In this document: positions 49,637 to 59,698 of the stretch, in pieces
Layout of the letters: each line of letters begins with the position of its first letter
How positions within the stretch are numbered: position 1 is the first letter of the stretch
The notes under the pieces: generated by a model
Seen by the model: only the letters and a program-made list of their open reading frames with translations
Told to the model about the DNA's origin: nothing
Databases searched by the model: none
Origin: Mycobacterium sp. 236(2023)
GTDB taxonomy: Bacteria > Actinomycetota > Actinomycetes > Mycobacteriales > Mycobacteriaceae
Length of the DNA: 64,000 nucleotides
Reading direction: 5' to 3'
Assembly (NCBI RefSeq): GCF_029623955.1
Contig: NZ_JARSBP010000002.1
Location: 1,364,001 to 1,428,000 of the forward strand
Position numbers and translations under genes: made by a program

Positions 49637-49767
49637 GAGACCGGGCGCGCGGCTGGCCTGCCGCCGATTTCCCGTGATCCGGAGGCGACACACCGAGCAA
49701 GAAATCGAGTCACAGGCGTAACACCAGGCACACTGGTCACTGTCAACTACGCCTGGAGGGTGTCGCC

Positions 49768-50505
49768 GTGTACCGAGTTTTTGAAGCTCTCGATGAGTTG
49801 GGTGCGATCGTCGAAGAAGCCCGCGGCGTGCCGATGACGGCAGGCTGCGTGGTGCCGCGCGGTGATGTCCTCGAGCTGATCGACGACATCAAGGACGCGA
49901 TCCCCGGTGAGCTCGACGATGCGCAGGACGTCCTCGACGCGCGCGATTCTCTGCTGCGCGAGGCGAAGGACCATGCCGAGTCGACGGTCTCCACGGCCAA
50001 CACCGAGGCCGATTCGATGGTCAACCACGCCAGGACCGAGGCCGATCGGCTGCTCGCCGACGCCAAGTCCCAGGCCGACCGCATGGTCGCCGAGGCGCGT
50101 CAGCACAGCGAGCGCATGGTGATCGAGGCTCGTGAGGAGGCCGCGCGACTCAACGCGACGGCCAAGCGTGAGTACGAAGCCAGCACCGGGCGCGCCAAGT
50201 CCGAGGCCGACCGGCTCCTCGAGAACGGCAACCTGGCCTACGAGAAGGCCGTCCAGGAAGGCATCAAGGAGCAGCAGCGCCTGGTCTCGCAGACCGAGGT
50301 CGTCGCGACCGCCACCGCCGAGGCCACCAGGATGATCGACTCCGCGCACGCCGAAGCCGACCGGCTCCGCGGCGAGTGCGACATCTACGTCGACAGCAAA
50401 CTGGCCGAGTTCGAGGACTTCCTCAACGGCACGATCCGGTCGGTCGGCCGCGGTCGCCACCAGCTGCGGACGTCGGCTGGCATGCACGACTACGCGGCCC
50501 GGTAG
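49768..50505 (+). CDS. sepIVA: SepIVA, DivIVA-domain division protein
   Basis: 245 residues, the same length as Rv2927c. The N-terminus MYRVFEALDELGAIVEEARG is a DivIVA-like membrane/pole-binding segment. Residues about 55-215 are a continuous charged coiled coil rich in Ala, Glu and Arg (SEADRLLENGNLAYEKA and similar heptads). SepIVA is an essential septum and subpolar protein in mycobacteria. GTG 49768 follows GGAGGG at about 8 nt. In M. tuberculosis a large lipid locus separates it from coaD; here the gap is 131 bp. Confidence 0.93.
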   Translation: MYRVFEALDELGAIVEEARGVPMTAGCVVPRGDVLELIDDIKDAIPGELDDAQDVLDARDSLLREAKDHAESTVSTANTEADSMVNHARTEADRLLADAKSQADRMVAEARQHSERMVIEAREEAARLNATAKREYEASTGRAKSEADRLLENGNLAYEKAVQEGIKEQQRLVSQTEVVATATAEATRMIDSAHAEADRLRGECDIYVDSKLAEFEDFLNGTIRSVGRGRHQLRTSAGMHDYAAR

Positions 50506-50558
50506 CCCGCCGTGATCGTGAGCGGGCACGCGCGAGAAATTCGTCGCTGAGCCCACCG

Positions 50559-50564
50559 TACGAT
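50559..50564 (+). promoter_or_regulatory. -10 element of the DUF177-rnc-mutM operon (leaderless)
   Basis: TACGAT predicts +1 exactly on the A of ATG 50571. Confidence 0.55.
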
Positions 50565-50570
50565 ACGGAC

Positions 50571-51164
50571 ATGGCGACGCACGTCAACGCTGCGGCGCAC
50601 CGAAAGTCACGGTCGCCGCTGGTGATCGATATTTCCCGGCTCGGTCGGCGTCCGGGTTCGATGATCACCGTCACCTCGACGGTTCCCAGCCCTGCGCGAA
50701 TCGGCGTGGAGCTGATCGCGATCGACGAAGGTGCACCCCTGGATCTGGACCTGCGCCTGGAGTCGGTGTCTGAGGGGGTGCTGGTGACCGGGACGGTGTC
50801 GGCGCCGACCTCGGGCGAATGCGCGCGCTGCCTCAAACCGGTCAGCGGCGAGGTCGAGATCGATCTGACCGAGTTGTACGCCTACCCGGACAGCGCCACC
50901 GATGAGACGACGGAGGCCGACGAGGTGCCGCGCGTCGGCCGCGACGGTGGCGCCGAGACCGTCGACCTCGAGCAGCCGATCGTCGATGCCGTCGGGCTCG
51001 CACTACCGTTCTCGCCGGTGTGCAGCCCTGACTGTGCGGGTCTGTGCACCGAATGCGGTGTGCCTCTGATCGATGCGGAGCCCGATCACCACCATGAGCA
51101 GATCGATCCGCGGTGGGCCAAGCTCGCGCAGTTGCGGGACCAGACCGGTGAGGACAAGCAGTGA
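50571..51164 (+). CDS. DUF177/YceD-family protein
   Basis: 197 residues. The core contains LVIDISRLGRRPGSM, GTVSAPTSGECARCLKPVSGE (shown in part) and a Cys cluster CSPDCAGLCTECG near residue 163-175. With CARC this suggests a zinc-binding fold. YceD proteins are linked to rRNA processing and are usually encoded just before rpmF. Here the partner is rnc, with a 4-nt overlap, consistent with an RNA role. No rpmF is seen. ATG 50571 is leaderless. Confidence 0.88.
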   Translation: MATHVNAAAHRKSRSPLVIDISRLGRRPGSMITVTSTVPSPARIGVELIAIDEGAPLDLDLRLESVSEGVLVTGTVSAPTSGECARCLKPVSGEVEIDLTELYAYPDSATDETTEADEVPRVGRDGGAETVDLEQPIVDAVGLALPFSPVCSPDCAGLCTECGVPLIDAEPDHHHEQIDPRWAKLAQLRDQTGEDKQ

Positions 51165-51865
51165 CGGTCGATCGCGCGCTTCTCCTCGAAGCCCTCGGCG
51201 TCGAGTTGCCCGCCGAGCTGTTGACCACTGCCCTCACCCATCGCAGCTACTCCTACGAAAACGGTGGTGTCCCCACCAACGAACGCCTCGAGTTCCTCGG
51301 CGATTCGGTGCTCGGGCTGACGATCACCGAAGAGCTCTACTATCGCCACCCCGACCGGTCCGAAGGTGACCTCGCCAAGCTGCGCGCCAGCATCGTCAAC
51401 ACCCAGGCGCTGGCCGACGTCGGCCGCCACCTGACAGAGCACGGCCTCGGCGCCTATCTGCTTCTCGGCAAGGGCGAGGAGAACTCGGGCGGTGCCGGCA
51501 AGTCGAGCATCCTCGCCGACGGTGTCGAATCCTTGCTGGGGGCAATCTATTTGGAACATGGCATCGGGATCGCGCGTGACGTCATCCTCCGCTTGTTCGC
51601 CGACCTGCTGGACACCGCGCCGACGCGGGGGCCCGGGCTGGACTGGAAGAGCAGCCTGCAGGAGCTGACGGCGGCCCTCGCACTGGGCGCCCCGGCGTAT
51701 CTGGTGACGTCCACCGGTCCCGATCACGACAAAGAGTTCACCGCCGTGGTCATCATCGGCGAGACCGAGTACGGCAGGGGCGTGGGCCGGACGAAGAAAG
51801 AGGCCGAGCTCAAGGCCGCCGCTGCCGCGTGGAACGCACTCAAGCGCGCCCATCCGGATGCCTGA
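51161..51865 (+). CDS. rnc: Ribonuclease III
   Basis: 234 residues, double-strand-specific endoribonuclease for rRNA and mRNA processing. The catalytic signature [14 protein letters not shown] (about 40-53) contains the acidic residues. The second metal-binding Asp and Glu are in [18 protein letters not shown] (about 117-134). The C-terminal dsRNA-binding domain runs from about 160 ([34 protein letters not shown]). GTG 51161 overlaps DUF177, and the stop region overlaps mutM by 8 nt. Confidence 0.97.
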   Translation: MTVDRALLLEALGVELPAELLTTALTHRSYSYENGGVPTNERLEFLGDSVLGLTITEELYYRHPDRSEGDLAKLRASIVNTQALADVGRHLTEHGLGAYLLLGKGEENSGGAGKSSILADGVESLLGAIYLEHGIGIARDVILRLFADLLDTAPTRGPGLDWKSSLQELTAALALGAPAYLVTSTGPDHDKEFTAVVIIGETEYGRGVGRTKKEAELKAAAAAWNALKRAHPDA

Positions 51866-52706
51866 ACTCCCTGAGGTCGAGGTTGTCCGGCGCGGGTTGG
51901 CCGAGCACGTCACCGGCAAGACCATCACCGCGGTGCGCGTGCATCATCCGCGGGCGGTGCGGAGGCACGAGGCCGGCCCCGCCGATCTGACCGCCCGGCT
52001 GCTGGACACGACGATCACCGGGACCGGTCGTCGCGGTAAGTACCTGTGGCTGACGCTCGGTGACGGGGCCTCGCTGGTCGTTCATCTAGGGATGAGCGGC
52101 CAGATGCTGCTAGGTCCCGTTCCCAACGAGAACCATCTGCGCATCGCGGCGCTGCTCGACGACGGCACCACGCTGAGCTTTGTGGACCAGCGCACGTTCG
52201 GCGGGTGGATGCTGGCGGATCTGGTCGACGTGGACGGCACCGAGGTTCCAGAACCGGTGGCCCATATCGCCCGTGATCCGCTGGACCCGCGTTTTGATCG
52301 TCGCGCTGTTGTTGATGTATTGCGGCACAAGCATTCTGAGATCAAGCGGCAGCTCCTGGATCAGACCGTGGTGTCCGGGATCGGCAACATCTACGCCGAC
52401 GAGTCGCTCTGGCGGGCCAAGGTGAACGGCGCCCGGCTGGCCTCAGGAGTGTCGAAGGCCAAGCTCATCCAGCTCCTGGACGCGGCGGCCGACGTGATGA
52501 CCGACGCGCTCGGGCAGGGCGGCACGTCGTTCGACTCGCTGTACGTCAACGTCAACGGCGAATCGGGGTACTTCGACCGGTCGCTGGACGCCTACGGTCG
52601 CGAAGGCGAGCCGTGCCGGCGGTGCGGCGCGATCATGCGGCGGGACAAGTTCATGAACCGCTCGTCGTTCTACTGCCCCCGCTGCCAACCGCGCCCCCGC
52701 ATCTGA
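51858..52706 (+). CDS. mutM: Formamidopyrimidine-DNA glycosylase (8-oxoguanine repair)
   Basis: 282 residues. The N-terminal [17 protein letters not shown] gives the catalytic Pro2 and Glu3. The DNA-binding Lys is in [14 protein letters not shown] (about 57). The helix-two-turn-helix has [17 protein letters not shown] (about 173-189). The C-terminal zinc finger is [13 protein letters not shown] and [11 protein letters not shown]. It removes 8-oxoG and Fapy lesions, complementing MutT1, which cleans the nucleotide pool. It overlaps rnc by 8 nt. Confidence 0.97.
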   Translation: MPELPEVEVVRRGLAEHVTGKTITAVRVHHPRAVRRHEAGPADLTARLLDTTITGTGRRGKYLWLTLGDGASLVVHLGMSGQMLLGPVPNENHLRIAALLDDGTTLSFVDQRTFGGWMLADLVDVDGTEVPEPVAHIARDPLDPRFDRRAVVDVLRHKHSEIKRQLLDQTVVSGIGNIYADESLWRAKVNGARLASGVSKAKLIQLLDAAADVMTDALGQGGTSFDSLYVNVNGESGYFDRSLDAYGREGEPCRRCGAIMRRDKFMNRSSFYCPRCQPRPRI

Positions 52707-52770
52707 CCGCGGAATAGGATTCCGGGTTGCGGATCGGCGCTCTGGGACAGCCAGGAATGCTATTCCGCGG
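52707..52770. repeat. 17-bp inverted repeat between mutM and the OsmC-like gene
   Basis: Arms 52707-52723 and 52754-52770 are complementary at 16 of 17 positions, with a 30-nt loop. It starts directly after the mutM stop and fills most of the 82-nt gap. It may be a terminator or a small palindromic intergenic element. Confidence 0.6.
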
Positions 52771-52788
52771 GGCGTTGTACAAATAGGC

Positions 52789-53205
52789 GTGACCGATTTG
52801 TGGGTGGAGCGCACCGGGGTGCGCCGCTATACGGGCCGTAGCACGCGAGGTGCCGAGGTGCTGGTGGGTTCCGAGGACGTCGAGGGCGTGTTCACGCCGG
52901 GCGAGCTGATGAAGATCGCGCTCGCGGCGTGCAGCGGGATGTCGAGCGACCAGCCGCTGCGCCGCCGACTGGGTGACGACTACGAAACGACGATCAGGGT
53001 GTCCGGTCCTGCCGATCGCGAGCAGGAGCGCTACCCGCTGCTCGCAGAGAAGCTCGAGGTCGACCTGTCCTCTTTGAGCGCCGACGAGAAGGCGCGACTG
53101 CTCACTGTGGTCGAGCGGGCGATCGACACCGTGTGCACCGTGGGGCGGACGTTAAAGAGTGGGACAGAAGTGACGTTTGAGGTGAAAGATCTTGGGGCAA
53201 AGTGA
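52789..53205 (+). CDS. OsmC/Ohr-family protein (Rv2923c homologue)
   Basis: 138 residues. The OsmC fold is suggested by WVERTGVRRYTGRSTRGAEVLVG, FTPGELMKIALAACSGMSSDQPL (active-type Cys near residue 43) and the C-terminal VERAIDTVCTVGRTLKSG (second Cys near 112). Family members are thiol peroxidases, and both Cys of the pair are present, so activity is plausible but unproven. GTG 52789 fits the family length (137 in M. tuberculosis). It overlaps acyP by 14 nt. Confidence 0.88.
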   Translation: MTDLWVERTGVRRYTGRSTRGAEVLVGSEDVEGVFTPGELMKIALAACSGMSSDQPLRRRLGDDYETTIRVSGPADREQERYPLLAEKLEVDLSSLSADEKARLLTVVERAIDTVCTVGRTLKSGTEVTFEVKDLGAK

Positions 53206-53473
53206 TGTTCGGCTCACGGCGTGGGTGCACGGACACGTCCAGGGAGTGGGTTTCCGCTGGTGGACGCGGTCGCGGGCCCTTGAGCTCGGGCTGACGGGAT
53301 ACGCGGCGAACAAACCCGACGGGCGCGTCCAGGTGGTCGCGCAGGGGCGGCGAGAAGCCACCGAAAAGCTGCTTGAGCTGCTGAAAAGCGGCGATACACC
53401 GGGTCACGTCGACAAGGTGATCTCCGACTGGACCGAACCGGCCGACGCGATCTCCGGCTTCACCGAGCGGTGA
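53192..53473 (+). CDS. acyP: Acylphosphatase
   Basis: 93 residues, exactly the length of Rv2922A. The catalytic Arg is in VQGVGFRWWTRSRA (about residues 17-30), and the catalytic Asn is in TGYAANKPDGRVQVVAQG (about 40). It hydrolyses acyl phosphates such as 1,3-bisphosphoglycerate. TTG 53192 is the only start that preserves the N-terminal strand, and a GAGG sequence lies about 9 nt before it. It lies inside the OsmC-like/smc run. Confidence 0.93.
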   Translation: MGQSDVRLTAWVHGHVQGVGFRWWTRSRALELGLTGYAANKPDGRVQVVAQGRREATEKLLELLKSGDTPGHVDKVISDWTEPADAISGFTER

Positions 53474-53485
53474 CGGTCTCGGCGG

Positions 53486-53491
53486 TAGGGT
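53486..53491 (+). promoter_or_regulatory. -10 element of smc (near-leaderless)
   Basis: TAGGGT predicts +1 at 53498, two bases before ATG 53500. Confidence 0.45.
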
Positions 53492-53499
53492 AACGCGTC

Positions 53500-56400
53500 A
53501 TGCATCTGAAGAGTCTGACGCTGAAGGGCTTCAAGTCCTTCGCATCGCCGACGACTCTGCGCTTCGAACCCGGCATCACCTGCGTCGTCGGTCCCAACGG
53601 CTCCGGAAAGTCCAACGTTGTCGACGCGCTGACGTGGGTGATGGGCGAGCAGGGCGCCAAGACGCTGCGCGGCGGGAAGATGGAAGACGTCATCTTCGCC
53701 GGCACGTCCTCGCGGGCACCGCTCGGCCGGGCCGAGGTGACGCTGACGATCGACAACTCCGACAATGCGCTGCCGATCGAGTACTCCGAGGTGTCGATCA
53801 CCCGGCGGATGTTCCGCGACGGCGCCGGCGAGTACGAAATCAACGGCAGCAGTTGCCGTTTGATGGATGTGCAGGAGCTGCTGTCCGACTCCGGCATCGG
53901 CCGCGAGATGCACGTCATCGTCGGGCAGGGCAAGCTCTCCGAGATCCTGGAATCGCGGCCCGAGGACCGGCGCGCCTTCATCGAAGAGGCGGCTGGCGTC
54001 CTCAAGCACCGCAAGCGCAAGGAAAAGGCTGTCCGCAAGCTCGACTCGATGTCGGCCAACCTGGCGCGCCTGACGGATCTGACCACCGAGCTGCGCCGGC
54101 AGCTCAAACCGCTCGGTCGCCAGGCCGAGATGGCCCGCCGCGCCCAGACCATCCAGGCCGACCTGCGTGACTCGCGGCTACGGCTGGCCGCCGATGACCT
54201 CGTCAGCCGCAAGGCCGAGTTCGACGACACCAACCAGGCCGAAACGACGCTGCGCCGCGAGCACGACGAGCTCAGCGAGCGGCTCGAGGCCAGGGCTGCG
54301 GAGCTCGACGCCCACGAGAGCGCCGTCGAGGATCTCAGCGAGCGTGCCGACGCGGCGCAACAGCGCTGGTTCCGGCTGTCGGCTCTGGCCGAGCGCGTCG
54401 GAGCCACGGTGCGCATCGCTAGCGAACGCGCCCAGCACCTCGACTCCGAGCCGGATTTCTCGGCCGGGCCCGACCCGGACGAACTGGAGGCCCAGGCCGA
54501 CGAGGTTGCCGAGCAGGAGCGCCAGCTGCTCGAGGAGCTGGCCGAATCGCAGGCCCGCCTCGAATCGGCGCGCGCCGAGCTGTCCGAGCGTGAGCAGGCG
54601 GCTGCGGACGCCGAGCGCGCGCACATGGCCGCTGCCCGTGCCGAGGCGGACCGCAGGGAAGGGCTGGCCCGGTTGTCCGGCCAGGTCGACACCATGCGCA
54701 CCCGCGTGGAGTCGGTCGACGAGACGGTCGCGCGGCTGACCGCCAACATCGACGAGGCCGCGACCCGCGCCCAGCAGACCCAAGCCGAGTTCGAGACGGT
54801 GCAGAGCCGCGTCAGTGAGCTCGACGCGGGCGAAGTCGGTCTGGACGAGCACCATGACCGGACGGTGAGTGCGCTGCGGCTCGCCGACGAACGTGTCACC
54901 GAGCTTCAGTCGGGGGAGCGCGCCGCCGAGCGCCTGGTCGCCTCGCTTCAGGCGCGTATCGACGCGCTGTCGGTCGGTCTCGACCGCAAGGACGGTGCCG
55001 CCTGGTTGCAGGAAAACCGCAGTGGCGCAGGACTTTTCGGATCGATCGCCAACCTGGTCAAGGTCCGCCCCGGTCACGAATCGGCGATCGCGGCGGTGCT
55101 CGGCGCCGCGGCGGATGCGGTCGCCGCGGAGAACTCCGGTGCCGCGCGCGCCGCAGTCGCCGCGCTGAAGGAGTCCGACGGTGGCCGGGCGGCGATCGTG
55201 CTGGGGGACTGGCCCTCTCAGTCGCCGGTCGCAGGACAGCTGCCTGCCGGTGCGCTGTGGGCGGTGGATCTCGTGGAGCCGGAACCCCGCGTGCTGGGTG
55301 CCGTGCGGGCGATGCTGGCTGGTGTGGCGGTTGTCGGCGATCTTGCTGCGGCGCTGGAACTCGTTGCGGCCCAGCCACAGTTGCGTGCGGTCACTGCCGA
55401 CGGTGACCTCGTGGGGGCGGGCTGGGTCAGCGGCGGATCCGATCGCAAGCCCAGCACGCTGGAGATCCAGTCCGAGGTCGACAAGGCCCGTAACGAACTC
55501 ACCGACGCCGAGCGGCAGACGGGGGAGTTGTCGGCCGCACTGTCGGGTGCACTGGACGAACAATCCGCTCGCCAGGACGCCGCCGAACAGGCACTGGCCG
55601 CGCTCAACGAGTCCGATGCCGCGATCTCGTCCATCTACGAACAGCTGGGACGGCTCGGGCAGGACGCTCGTGCGGCCGACGACGAGTGGCAGCGGCTGAT
55701 CAAGCAGCGCGACGAGCTGGAGGCGAGCCGTAACCGTACGGTCGAGGAGCTCGCGGAGTTGGAGTCGCGGCTGCACTACGCGCAACAGGAGCCCACGTTC
55801 GACGCCGAGGTCGTCGATAGGACCGAGTTCACGGCCGCCGCCGAAGCTGCGCGCTCGGCCGAAGTGGAAGCCCGGTTGTCGGTGCGCACCGCCGAGGAAC
55901 GCGCCAATGCGGTTCGCGGGCGCGCTGATTCATTGCGCCGCGCCGCCGTCGCCGAGCGCGATTCGCGGGCACGGGCGCAGCGGGCTCGCGAGGCCAGGGT
56001 GCACGCGGCCGCAGTGGCTGCCGCCGTCGCCGAGTCGGGCCGAATCGTCGCGCGACGACTGAGCGAGGCGGTCGCCGTGGCGTCCCGGATCCGCGACGAG
56101 GTCGCCGCCGAACGTCAGGTCCGTGCGGGCGCGCTGACCAAGGCGCGAGAAGAGGTCAACGAACTCACCACCCGCATCACTGCCCTCACCGATGCGCTGC
56201 ATCGCGACGAGGTCGCCAAAGCGCAAGCGGCACTTCGCATCGAGCAGCTGGAAGAACAGGTGCTCGAGCAGTTCGGCATGGCTGTCGCCGACCTCATCGC
56301 CGAGTACGGCCCCGATGTCGCGCTGCCGCCGTCGGAACTGGAGATGGCCGAGTACGAGCAGGCGAAGGAGCGCGGCGAGCAGGTCACCGCGCCTGCGCCG

Positions 56401-57084
56401 ATGCCCTACGACAGGTCCACCCAGGAGCGGCGGGCCAAGCGCGCCGAGAAGGAACTCAAAGAGCTCGGCCGCGTGAATCCCCTTGCGCTGGAAGAGTTCG
56501 CCGCGCTGGAGGAACGCTACAACTTCCTGTCGACCCAGCTCGAAGACGTCAAGGCCGCCCGTAAAGATCTTCTCGACGTCATCGCCGAGGTCGACACGCG
56601 GATCCTGCAGGTCTTCACCGAGGCCTACATGGACGTCGAACGTGAATTCACCCAGGTCTTCTCGACGCTGTTCCCCGGCGGCGAGGGCAGGCTGCTGCTC
56701 ACCAACCCGGGCGACATGCTGACCACCGGCATCGAGGTGGAGGCCCGTCCGCCGGGCAAGAAGATCAAGCGGCTTTCGCTGCTGTCCGGTGGCGAGAAGT
56801 CGTTGACCGCGGTGGCGATGCTGGTCGCGATCTTCCGGGCGCGGCCCTCACCGTTCTACGTCATGGACGAGGTCGAAGCCGCGCTCGACGACGTCAACCT
56901 GCGACGTCTGATCAGCCTCTTCGAGCAACTGCGCGAGGTATCGCAGCTCATCGTCATCACGCACCAGAAGCCGACGATGGAGATCGCCGACGCGCTGTAC
57001 GGCGTGACGATGCGCGGCGACGGCATCACGACGGTGATCTCTCAGCGCATGCGCGGCCAGGAACTCGTCGCGGTCCCCTCCTAG
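53500..57084 (+). CDS. smc: Chromosome segregation ATPase SMC
   Basis: 1194 residues, the core of the SMC-ScpAB condensin. Walker A is [16 protein letters not shown] (about 32-47). Long coiled coils run at about 170-500 and 665-1010, rich in Ala, Glu and Arg. The hinge is at about 505-660 ([20 protein letters not shown]). The ABC signature [14 protein letters not shown] lies near 1096, and Walker B is [16 protein letters not shown] near 1123. DNA inside the coiled-coil part also has long open frames on the other strand; these are compositional. An own promoter is predicted just upstream, although acyP ends only 26 nt before. Confidence 0.97.
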   Translation: MHLKSLTLKGFKSFASPTTLRFEPGITCVVGPNGSGKSNVVDALTWVMGEQGAKTLRGGKMEDVIFAGTSSRAPLGRAEVTLTIDNSDNALPIEYSEVSITRRMFRDGAGEYEINGSSCRLMDVQELLSDSGIGREMHVIVGQGKLSEILESRPEDRRAFIEEAAGVLKHRKRKEKAVRKLDSMSANLARLTDLTTELRRQLKPLGRQAEMARRAQTIQADLRDSRLRLAADDLVSRKAEFDDTNQAETTLRREHDELSERLEARAAELDAHESAVEDLSERADAAQQRWFRLSALAERVGATVRIASERAQHLDSEPDFSAGPDPDELEAQADEVAEQERQLLEELAESQARLESARAELSEREQAAADAERAHMAAARAEADRREGLARLSGQVDTMRTRVESVDETVARLTANIDEAATRAQQTQAEFETVQSRVSELDAGEVGLDEHHDRTVSALRLADERVTELQSGERAAERLVASLQARIDALSVGLDRKDGAAWLQENRSGAGLFGSIANLVKVRPGHESAIAAVLGAAADAVAAENSGAARAAVAALKESDGGRAAIVLGDWPSQSPVAGQLPAGALWAVDLVEPEPRVLGAVRAMLAGVAVVGDLAAALELVAAQPQLRAVTADGDLVGAGWVSGGSDRKPSTLEIQSEVDKARNELTDAERQTGELSAALSGALDEQSARQDAAEQALAALNESDAAISSIYEQLGRLGQDARAADDEWQRLIKQRDELEASRNRTVEELAELESRLHYAQQEPTFDAEVVDRTEFTAAAEAARSAEVEARLSVRTAEERANAVRGRADSLRRAAVAERDSRARAQRAREARVHAAAVAAAVAESGRIVARRLSEAVAVASRIRDEVAAERQVRAGALTKAREEVNELTTRITALTDALHRDEVAKAQAALRIEQLEEQVLEQFGMAVADLIAEYGPDVALPPSELEMAEYEQAKERGEQVTAPAPMPYDRSTQERRAKRAEKELKELGRVNPLALEEFAALEERYNFLSTQLEDVKAARKDLLDVIAEVDTRILQVFTEAYMDVEREFTQVFSTLFPGGEGRLLLTNPGDMLTTGIEVEARPPGKKIKRLSLLSGGEKSLTAVAMLVAIFRARPSPFYVMDEVEAALDDVNLRRLISLFEQLREVSQLIVITHQKPTMEIADALYGVTMRGDGITTVISQRMRGQELVAVPS

Positions 57085-57103
57085 GCTTACTCCCACGCCG
57101 AAC

Positions 57104-57149
57104 GTGCGCACAGGGCGGAAGTTCCGGTGATTTTCCGCCCTCACCGCAC
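57104..57149. terminator. Hairpin between convergent smc and type 2 IDI gene
   Basis: Arms 57104-57120 and 57133-57149 pair through GTGCG/CGCAC and AGGGCGGAA/TTCCGCCCT, with a small internal loop and a 12-nt hairpin loop. On the plus strand the loop side is T-rich. Confidence 0.55.
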
Positions 57150-57166
57150 ACTCGGTGAAGGAGATC

Positions 57167-58192
57167 TCAGATCGTCGTCACACCGCGTTCGCGCAGTCCG
57201 GCGAGGTCGGCCGCGCCGCAGCCGTGCAGGCAGACCAGCAGCTCTTCGAGAAACGCCTGAAGCCAATCCACCACGGCGGCAGCAGATTCCACGGCCGGGG
57301 CCAGTAGCGGGCGGGCGATGGCCACCACCTCTGCGCCCATCGCGAGGGCCTTGGCGGCATCCATGCCGGTGCGGATCCCGCCTGATGCGACGAGCGGAAC
57401 GTCGGGCAGTAGCTCCTTGACTTCGGTGAGTGCCTGCGCGGTCGGGATGCCCCATTCGGCGAGCGCCGGGTAGCGCACCTCGCCGTAACGGACGAACTGT
57501 TCGATGCGGGCCCAGGACGTTCCGCCCGCACCCGCGACATCGATCGCCGCGACCGGGCAGTCGACGAGTTGGGCGGCCGCGGCCGCTCCGATTCCGTGGC
57601 CCACCTCTTTGAGCATCACGGGGTAGCCGGTCGACCCGGCGACGTCACGCAGCCGTGCCATCGATCCCGAGAAGTCGGTGTCGCCGTTGTGCTGCATCGC
57701 CTCCTGGAGCGGATTGGTGTGCACCGCAAGGGCGTTGGCGCCGACCCGCTCCAGCGTTGACGCGAGCCGCGGGACGGTCGCGGTCTGCAATTGGGCGAGG
57801 CCGATGTTGCCGATCAGCAGGACGTCGGGCGCGACACCGCGGACGTCGAAGCTCGCCGCGGCCACGGCGTCATCGATCATCACTCGTTGCGAACCCAGCA
57901 TCATGCCGATCCCGAGCTGCTGAGCCGCCTCGGCGAGATTGCGGTTGATGATGCCGGAGAGTTCGGCTCCGCCGGTCATGGCCCCGATCAGCACCGGCGC
58001 GCGCAGTTGCGACCCGAGGAACTCCGTTCCGAGGTCGACGCAGTCGAGGTCGGTCTGGGTCAGCGCGTTGTAGGGCAGTCGGACGCGTTCGAATCCGGTG
58101 GTGACCGTCTGATAGTCGACCGGCTCGGTCAGGCAGACGTCGATGTGGCGCCGCTTGCGGTGGCGAAGGGCGGACCCGGGGTCAGGCGTCAC
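57167..58192 (-). CDS. fni: Isopentenyl-diphosphate delta-isomerase, type 2 (FMN-dependent)
   Basis: 341 residues. It interconverts isopentenyl and dimethylallyl diphosphate using reduced FMN; it is unrelated to the type 1 enzyme. Motifs are [10 protein letters not shown] near the N-terminus, [20 protein letters not shown] (about 66-85), [27 protein letters not shown] with GDTDFSG (catalytic Gln and metal Glu region), [10 protein letters not shown] and [20 protein letters not shown] (phosphate site). GTG 58192. M. tuberculosis has a type 1 Idi elsewhere, and I do not recall an IDI gene at this position there. It is divergent from ftsY by 28 nt. Confidence 0.93.
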   Translation of the reverse strand: MTPDPGSALRHRKRRHIDVCLTEPVDYQTVTTGFERVRLPYNALTQTDLDCVDLGTEFLGSQLRAPVLIGAMTGGAELSGIINRNLAEAAQQLGIGMMLGSQRVMIDDAVAAASFDVRGVAPDVLLIGNIGLAQLQTATVPRLASTLERVGANALAVHTNPLQEAMQHNGDTDFSGSMARLRDVAGSTGYPVMLKEVGHGIGAAAAAQLVDCPVAAIDVAGAGGTSWARIEQFVRYGEVRYPALAEWGIPTAQALTEVKELLPDVPLVASGGIRTGMDAAKALAMGAEVVAIARPLLAPAVESAAAVVDWLQAFLEELLVCLHGCGAADLAGLRERGVTTI

Positions 58193-58220
58193 CGGTTATG
58201 TCCCCTGACACAATGTCACG

Positions 58221-59579
58221 GTGAGTGAGGGTCTCTGGATCGCGATCGCGGTCATCGCCGTTCTGCTCGTCGTCGCGCTCGTGGTGGGCCTGGTGCGGTT
58301 CCGCCGCCGCCAGATCAGCCTCAAGGCTCCTGACACTGCCACTCCCGTCGATCGCTCTGGCGGCTATACCGCCTCGTCAAGCATCACGTTCTCGCAATCG
58401 GCGCCCCCAAAGGCCCCGGAAAAGGCTCCGGAGCGCCTGGACACCAGCGGTCTGCCCGCTGTGGGCGATGATGCCACCATCCCCAGGGACGCGCCCAAAC
58501 GCCCCATCGCGGACGTCAGGCTGCCCGAACCGCCGGTGGCGGAGGAGCCCGTCGCGGCGCCGGAGCCCGAGCCGCCGGTCGAGACGCCTGAGCCGGTCAC
58601 CGAGGTTCCCGAGCCCGCGCCTGAGCAGTCTGTCGCCGCACCCGAGATAGACGCCATTGCGCCCACCGAGGGCCGCCTGGACCGGCTGCGCGGGCGTTTG
58701 TCCAAGTCGCAGAACACGCTGGGCCGCAGCATGCTGGGCCTGCTCGGCGGTGGCGACCTCGACGAGGACTCCTGGGAGGAGGTCGAGGACACCCTCCTGA
58801 TCGCCGACCTGGGGCCCGTCGTCACGGAATCGGTGGTGGCGTCCCTGCGGGCCAAGATGGCGAGCAGCAAGGTCCGCACGGAGGCCGATGCGCGCGCCGT
58901 GCTGCGGGAGGTGTTGGTCAGCGAGTTGCAGCCCGACCTCGACCGCTCGATCCGGGCGCTCCCACACGCCGACAAGCCGTCGGTTCTGCTGGTGGTCGGA
59001 GTCAACGGCACCGGGAAGACGACGACGGTCGGCAAGCTCGCCCGCGTGCTGGTGGCCGACGGGCGCCGCGTCGTCCTCGGGGCGGCGGACACGTTCCGTG
59101 CCGCGGCCGCCGACCAGCTTCAGTCGTGGGCGGTCCGGGTCGGAGCGCAGGTGGTCCGTGGGCCCGAAGGGGCGGACCCGGCGTCGGTCGCGTTCGACGC
59201 CGTCGACACGGGTATCGCTGCGGGCGCCGACGTTGTCGTCATCGACACCGCGGGACGGCTCCACACCAAGACGGGGCTCATGGACGAACTGGGCAAGGTC
59301 AAACGCGTCGTCGGCAAGCGCGCCGAGGTCGACGAGGTCCTGCTGGTGCTCGACGCCACGATCGGTCAGAACAGCCTGCCGCAGGCGCGGGTGTTCGCCG
59401 AGGTCGTCAACATCACCGGCGTGGTGCTGACCAAACTGGACGGGACGGCCAAGGGCGGCATCGTGTTCCGCGTCCAACAAGAACTCGGCGTGCCCGTCAA
59501 ACTGGTCGGTCTGGGCGAGGGCCCGGACGATCTGGCGCCGTTCGAGCCGTCGGCATTCGTCGATGCACTGCTTGGCTGA
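58221..59579 (+). CDS. ftsY: Signal recognition particle receptor FtsY
   Basis: 452 residues. An N-terminal helix (WIAIAVIAVLLVVALVVGLV, about 6-25) anchors it to the membrane, as is typical for actinobacterial FtsY. A Pro/Glu/Val-rich acidic linker (about 70-150) leads to the NG GTPase domain: P-loop GVNGTGKTTTVGKLAR (about 260-275), DTFRAAAADQLQSWA, DTAGRLHTKTGLMDEL (about 345-360) and TKLDGTAKGG near 410. It docks Ffh-bound ribosomes at the membrane. GTG 58221 is the first start in frame. A TTTCGCT/AGCGAAA hairpin (about 59588-59610) follows and may terminate it. Confidence 0.96.
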   Translation: MSEGLWIAIAVIAVLLVVALVVGLVRFRRRQISLKAPDTATPVDRSGGYTASSSITFSQSAPPKAPEKAPERLDTSGLPAVGDDATIPRDAPKRPIADVRLPEPPVAEEPVAAPEPEPPVETPEPVTEVPEPAPEQSVAAPEIDAIAPTEGRLDRLRGRLSKSQNTLGRSMLGLLGGGDLDEDSWEEVEDTLLIADLGPVVTESVVASLRAKMASSKVRTEADARAVLREVLVSELQPDLDRSIRALPHADKPSVLLVVGVNGTGKTTTVGKLARVLVADGRRVVLGAADTFRAAAADQLQSWAVRVGAQVVRGPEGADPASVAFDAVDTGIAAGADVVVIDTAGRLHTKTGLMDELGKVKRVVGKRAEVDEVLLVLDATIGQNSLPQARVFAEVVNITGVVLTKLDGTAKGGIVFRVQQELGVPVKLVGLGEGPDDLAPFEPSAFVDALLG

Positions 59580-59660
59580 GGCCCGAATTTCGCTGTGCCA
59601 GAGCGAAAATTTGCGCCTCGTGCCTGATGAAACATGAGCGTAACGACATAGGCGCGTCCG

Positions 59661-59698
59661 TTCACCTGGGTGAAACACAACAGAATCACAGGTGAAAC
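59661..59698 (+). promoter_or_regulatory. GlnR-type binding site upstream of amt
   Basis: Four pentamers occur at an exact 11-bp period: TTCAC (59661), GAAAC (59672), GAATC (59683) and GAAAC (59694). This is the layout of the actinobacterial GlnR box (gTnAc-n6-GaAAc repeated). A further GTAAC at 59640 is one base out of phase. The site is 68 bp upstream of the amt start, in keeping with nitrogen-limitation activation. Confidence 0.75.

Noticed and set aside
53460..55785. Two long minus-strand frames antisense to smc
   Set aside because: Ser/Arg-rich sequences produced by the codon pattern of the coiled coil; no start signals or domains.
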